NCBI GenBank assembly: GCA_963787375.1
Contig: CAWBCR010000016.1
Coordinates: 186,001-250,000, forward strand
Direction: 5' to 3'
Length of the DNA stretch: 64,000 bases
Source of the DNA: CAWBCR01 sp963787375
GTDB taxonomy: Bacteria > Chloroflexota > Anaerolineae > Aggregatilineales > UBA3940
In this document: one piece after another, positions 62,823 to 64,000 of the stretch
How positions within the stretch are numbered: the stretch's first letter is position 1
Layout of the letters: the number at the start of each line of letters is the position of its first letter
Made by a program: the position numbers and the translations under genes
Notes under the pieces: generated by a model
What the model was told of the DNA's origin: nothing
The model's input: the letters and a program-made list of their open reading frames with translations, nothing else
The model's database searches: none

Positions 62823-63386
62823 ATGGCAATCCGAAAACTGACCTACATCGGCAGCGACATCCTGCGGCAGAAGGCGCGCAAGGTCCGTGATTTTGACGCG
62901 AAGCTGCACAAACTGCTCGACGATATGGCCGATACATTGATGGACGAGCGCGCGCCGGGCGTGGGACTGGCCGCCCCACAGGTGGGCGTGAGCGAGCGGG
63001 TGATCGTGGTACGGCTGCCCGTCGACGACGAGTGGCGCGAGGAATACGGCGACGAGGCCGGGAAGCTGCACGAGGTCGTCAACCCGGAGATTGTCAAAGC
63101 CTCGCGGGAGACGGAAGAGGCCACCGAGGCGTGCCTGTCGATCCCCGGCTACTTTGGCACCGTGGAGCGCTCAACGGCGGTGACGGTGCGCGGGCAGGAT
63201 CGCAACGGCAAGGAGATCCGCATCAAGGCGTACGACTGGCTGGCGCGCGTCTTCCTGCACGAGATCGATCACCTGGACGGCATCCTGTTCATCGACCGGG
63301 CCAGCGAGGTGTGGAAGGCGGGCGAAGAACCGCCGCACGCGGCCAGCGAGGCCATCGCCGAAGAGGCCGGCGACGCGGCAGACTAA
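62823..63386 (+). CDS. def: Peptide deformylase
   Basis: The 187-residue enzyme has the three PDF motifs: GVGLAAPQVG (residues 46-55), EACLSIPG (about 100-107) and HEIDHLDG (near 144), which bind the metal. Motif II is EACLS rather than EGCLS. It removes the N-formyl group from nascent proteins. The C-terminus is extended by about 20 residues (EEPPHAASEAIAEEAG). A TATACT element lies at 62771-62776 without a clear -35 box. Confidence 0.94.
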   Translation: MAIRKLTYIGSDILRQKARKVRDFDAKLHKLLDDMADTLMDERAPGVGLAAPQVGVSERVIVVRLPVDDEWREEYGDEAGKLHEVVNPEIVKASRETEEATEACLSIPGYFGTVERSTAVTVRGQDRNGKEIRIKAYDWLARVFLHEIDHLDGILFIDRASEVWKAGEEPPHAASEAIAEEAGDAAD

Positions 63387-63460
63387 ATTGGCCTCGATCC
63401 GCGAATCAACTTCGCGGCTCCTCGGCCAACCGGCCATGAAACCGGCACAGTCTGATAATC

Positions 63461-63495
63461 AAAGAGCCGTCCCAAATGGGGCGGCTCTTTTGTTT
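63461..63495. terminator. Terminator between def and the TPR gene
   Basis: AAGAGCCGTCCC pairs with GGGGCGGCTCTT (AAAT loop), with T-rich sequence (TTTTGTTT) on the plus side and A-run on the other, so it serves both converging genes. Confidence 0.65.
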
Positions 63496-64000
63496 CAGGA
63501 GGCAGGGGTCTGTGCGCCGGCCTGGAGCGCCGAGACGCGGTCGGCGATATCGTAGAACTGCGGATCGGTGGCGTACAGGCGCTGGAAGTAGCGCAGCGCG
63601 TCGGCCTGCTTGCCCCAGCGCTCGTACATGTCGGCACGGCCATACTCGACCAGCTTGACCAGCTCCGGGTTGCGGTCGCTGGTTTTGGCCAGCGCTTTCT
63701 TGTAGACTTCGGCGGCTGCGTCGTACATCTCGCGGACGGTCAGCGCGACGGCCCAGTAGTACATCATCTCCAGCGTCACGTCGTCCTCACTGGTGAGACC
63801 CTGCGCGCTGTTCTCGGTCAACGCGAAAAGGTTGTCGTAGTCACCGGCCAGACAGTACAGGTCGGCCAGCGCCAACTGGAGCAGGCGCAGATCTGGCGAC
63901 CGGGCGAACATCTGGCCCATCACGTCGATGGCCTCGTCGGTGCGGTTCTGAAGGCGGAACAGGTCGGCCAACACGAACGGTACAGCGGACATATCGAGCG
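63495..64000 (-). CDS. TPR-repeat protein, C-terminal part (N-terminus beyond window)
   Basis: About 165 residues are seen in the window, with at least three TPR-like units (FVLADLFRLQNRTDEAIDVMG; YYWAVALTVREMYDAAAEVYKKALAKT; ADMYERWGKQADALRYFQRLY). The reading continues open to the window end, so a Met at 63992 is probably internal. It ends LQAGAQTPAS. Function and total length are unknown. Confidence 0.7.
   Translation of the reverse strand, partial: LDMSAVPFVLADLFRLQNRTDEAIDVMGQMFARSPDLRLLQLALADLYCLAGDYDNLFALTENSAQGLTSEDDVTLEMMYYWAVALTVREMYDAAAEVYKKALAKTSDRNPELVKLVEYGRADMYERWGKQADALRYFQRLYATDPQFYDIADRVSALQAGAQTPAS

Overview
The window is a GC-rich (roughly 60%) bacterial chromosome segment, most probably from an uncultured Chloroflexota of the Anaerolineae type. 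That placement is an inference. It rests on a Tad-type locus whose pseudopilin-like proteins carry CARDB and DUF11 ectodomains, on bacterial HdrABC/Mvh-type hydrogenase genes, on large TPR proteins with Pro/Thr-rich or PDWL-repeat regions, and on short GC-rich repeats scattered between genes. I saw no rRNA, tRNA or CRISPR array.

Layout. 1-8.5 kb (minus strand): a Tad/Flp surface-appendage operon (TadE-CARDB-DUF11 giant, membrane protein, TadE, TadG, CpaB cut by the window edge). 8.9-9.8 kb: ECF sigma factor and zinc anti-sigma. 9.9-13.7 kb: DnaB/KaiC-like ATPase, GAF-GAF histidine kinase and a PH-like membrane protein. 13.8-16.2 kb: PadR regulator with a drug-type ABC transporter and a clear operator-promoter overlap. 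16.4-17.6 kb: primary sigma factor. 18.0-34.9 kb: the metabolic core, with a 9-heme lipoprotein cytochrome, a histidine kinase/NarL-type regulator pair, a membrane redox complex (two-CW membrane protein, 8-heme cytochrome, 4x[4Fe-4S] protein, NrfD, 41-residue membrane peptide), then hdrC-hdrB-hdrA-mvhD-mvhG-mvhA, a hydrogenase maturation protease and a cNMP-domain protein. 35-39 kb: DUF1295 protein and two ABC transporters. 39.3-43 kb: an accessory stretch with a broken AlbA_2/Schlafen-type gene, a multi-zinc-ribbon protein with a leaderless-type promoter, and a YIP1-like protein. 43.2-46.4 kb: a 4-TM protein, an autonomous small-RNA-like transcription unit and RecD2. 46.4-54.8 kb: gene remnants, two HAD hydrolases, holA, a TPR protein, thpR, a Mut7-C protein, rsfS and ndk. 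54.9-60.1 kb: a 1435-residue TPR/PDWL-repeat protein and a divergent membrane protein sharing the motif. 60.1-64 kb: penicillin acylase-family hydrolase, peptide deformylase and a TPR protein cut by the window end.

How the genes work together. The Hdr/Mvh cluster is expected to oxidise H2 and split electrons by flavin-based bifurcation. The adjacent NrfD-FeS-multiheme complex would exchange electrons between the quinone pool and extracytoplasmic multiheme cytochromes. Palindromic ACCCAT-type sites flank the two-component genes, and a perfect TGTGA-N6-TCACA site lies just before the cytochrome operon, suggesting redox or respiratory control.

At least eleven genes or gene segments are interrupted by single-base shifts, including genes that should be functional (hdrC, the 9-heme cytochrome). 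One shift can be shown directly as an extra A inside an 81-bp tandem repeat. Uncorrected base-calling or assembly indels are therefore a serious possibility, and coordinates of those genes are given as the restored span.
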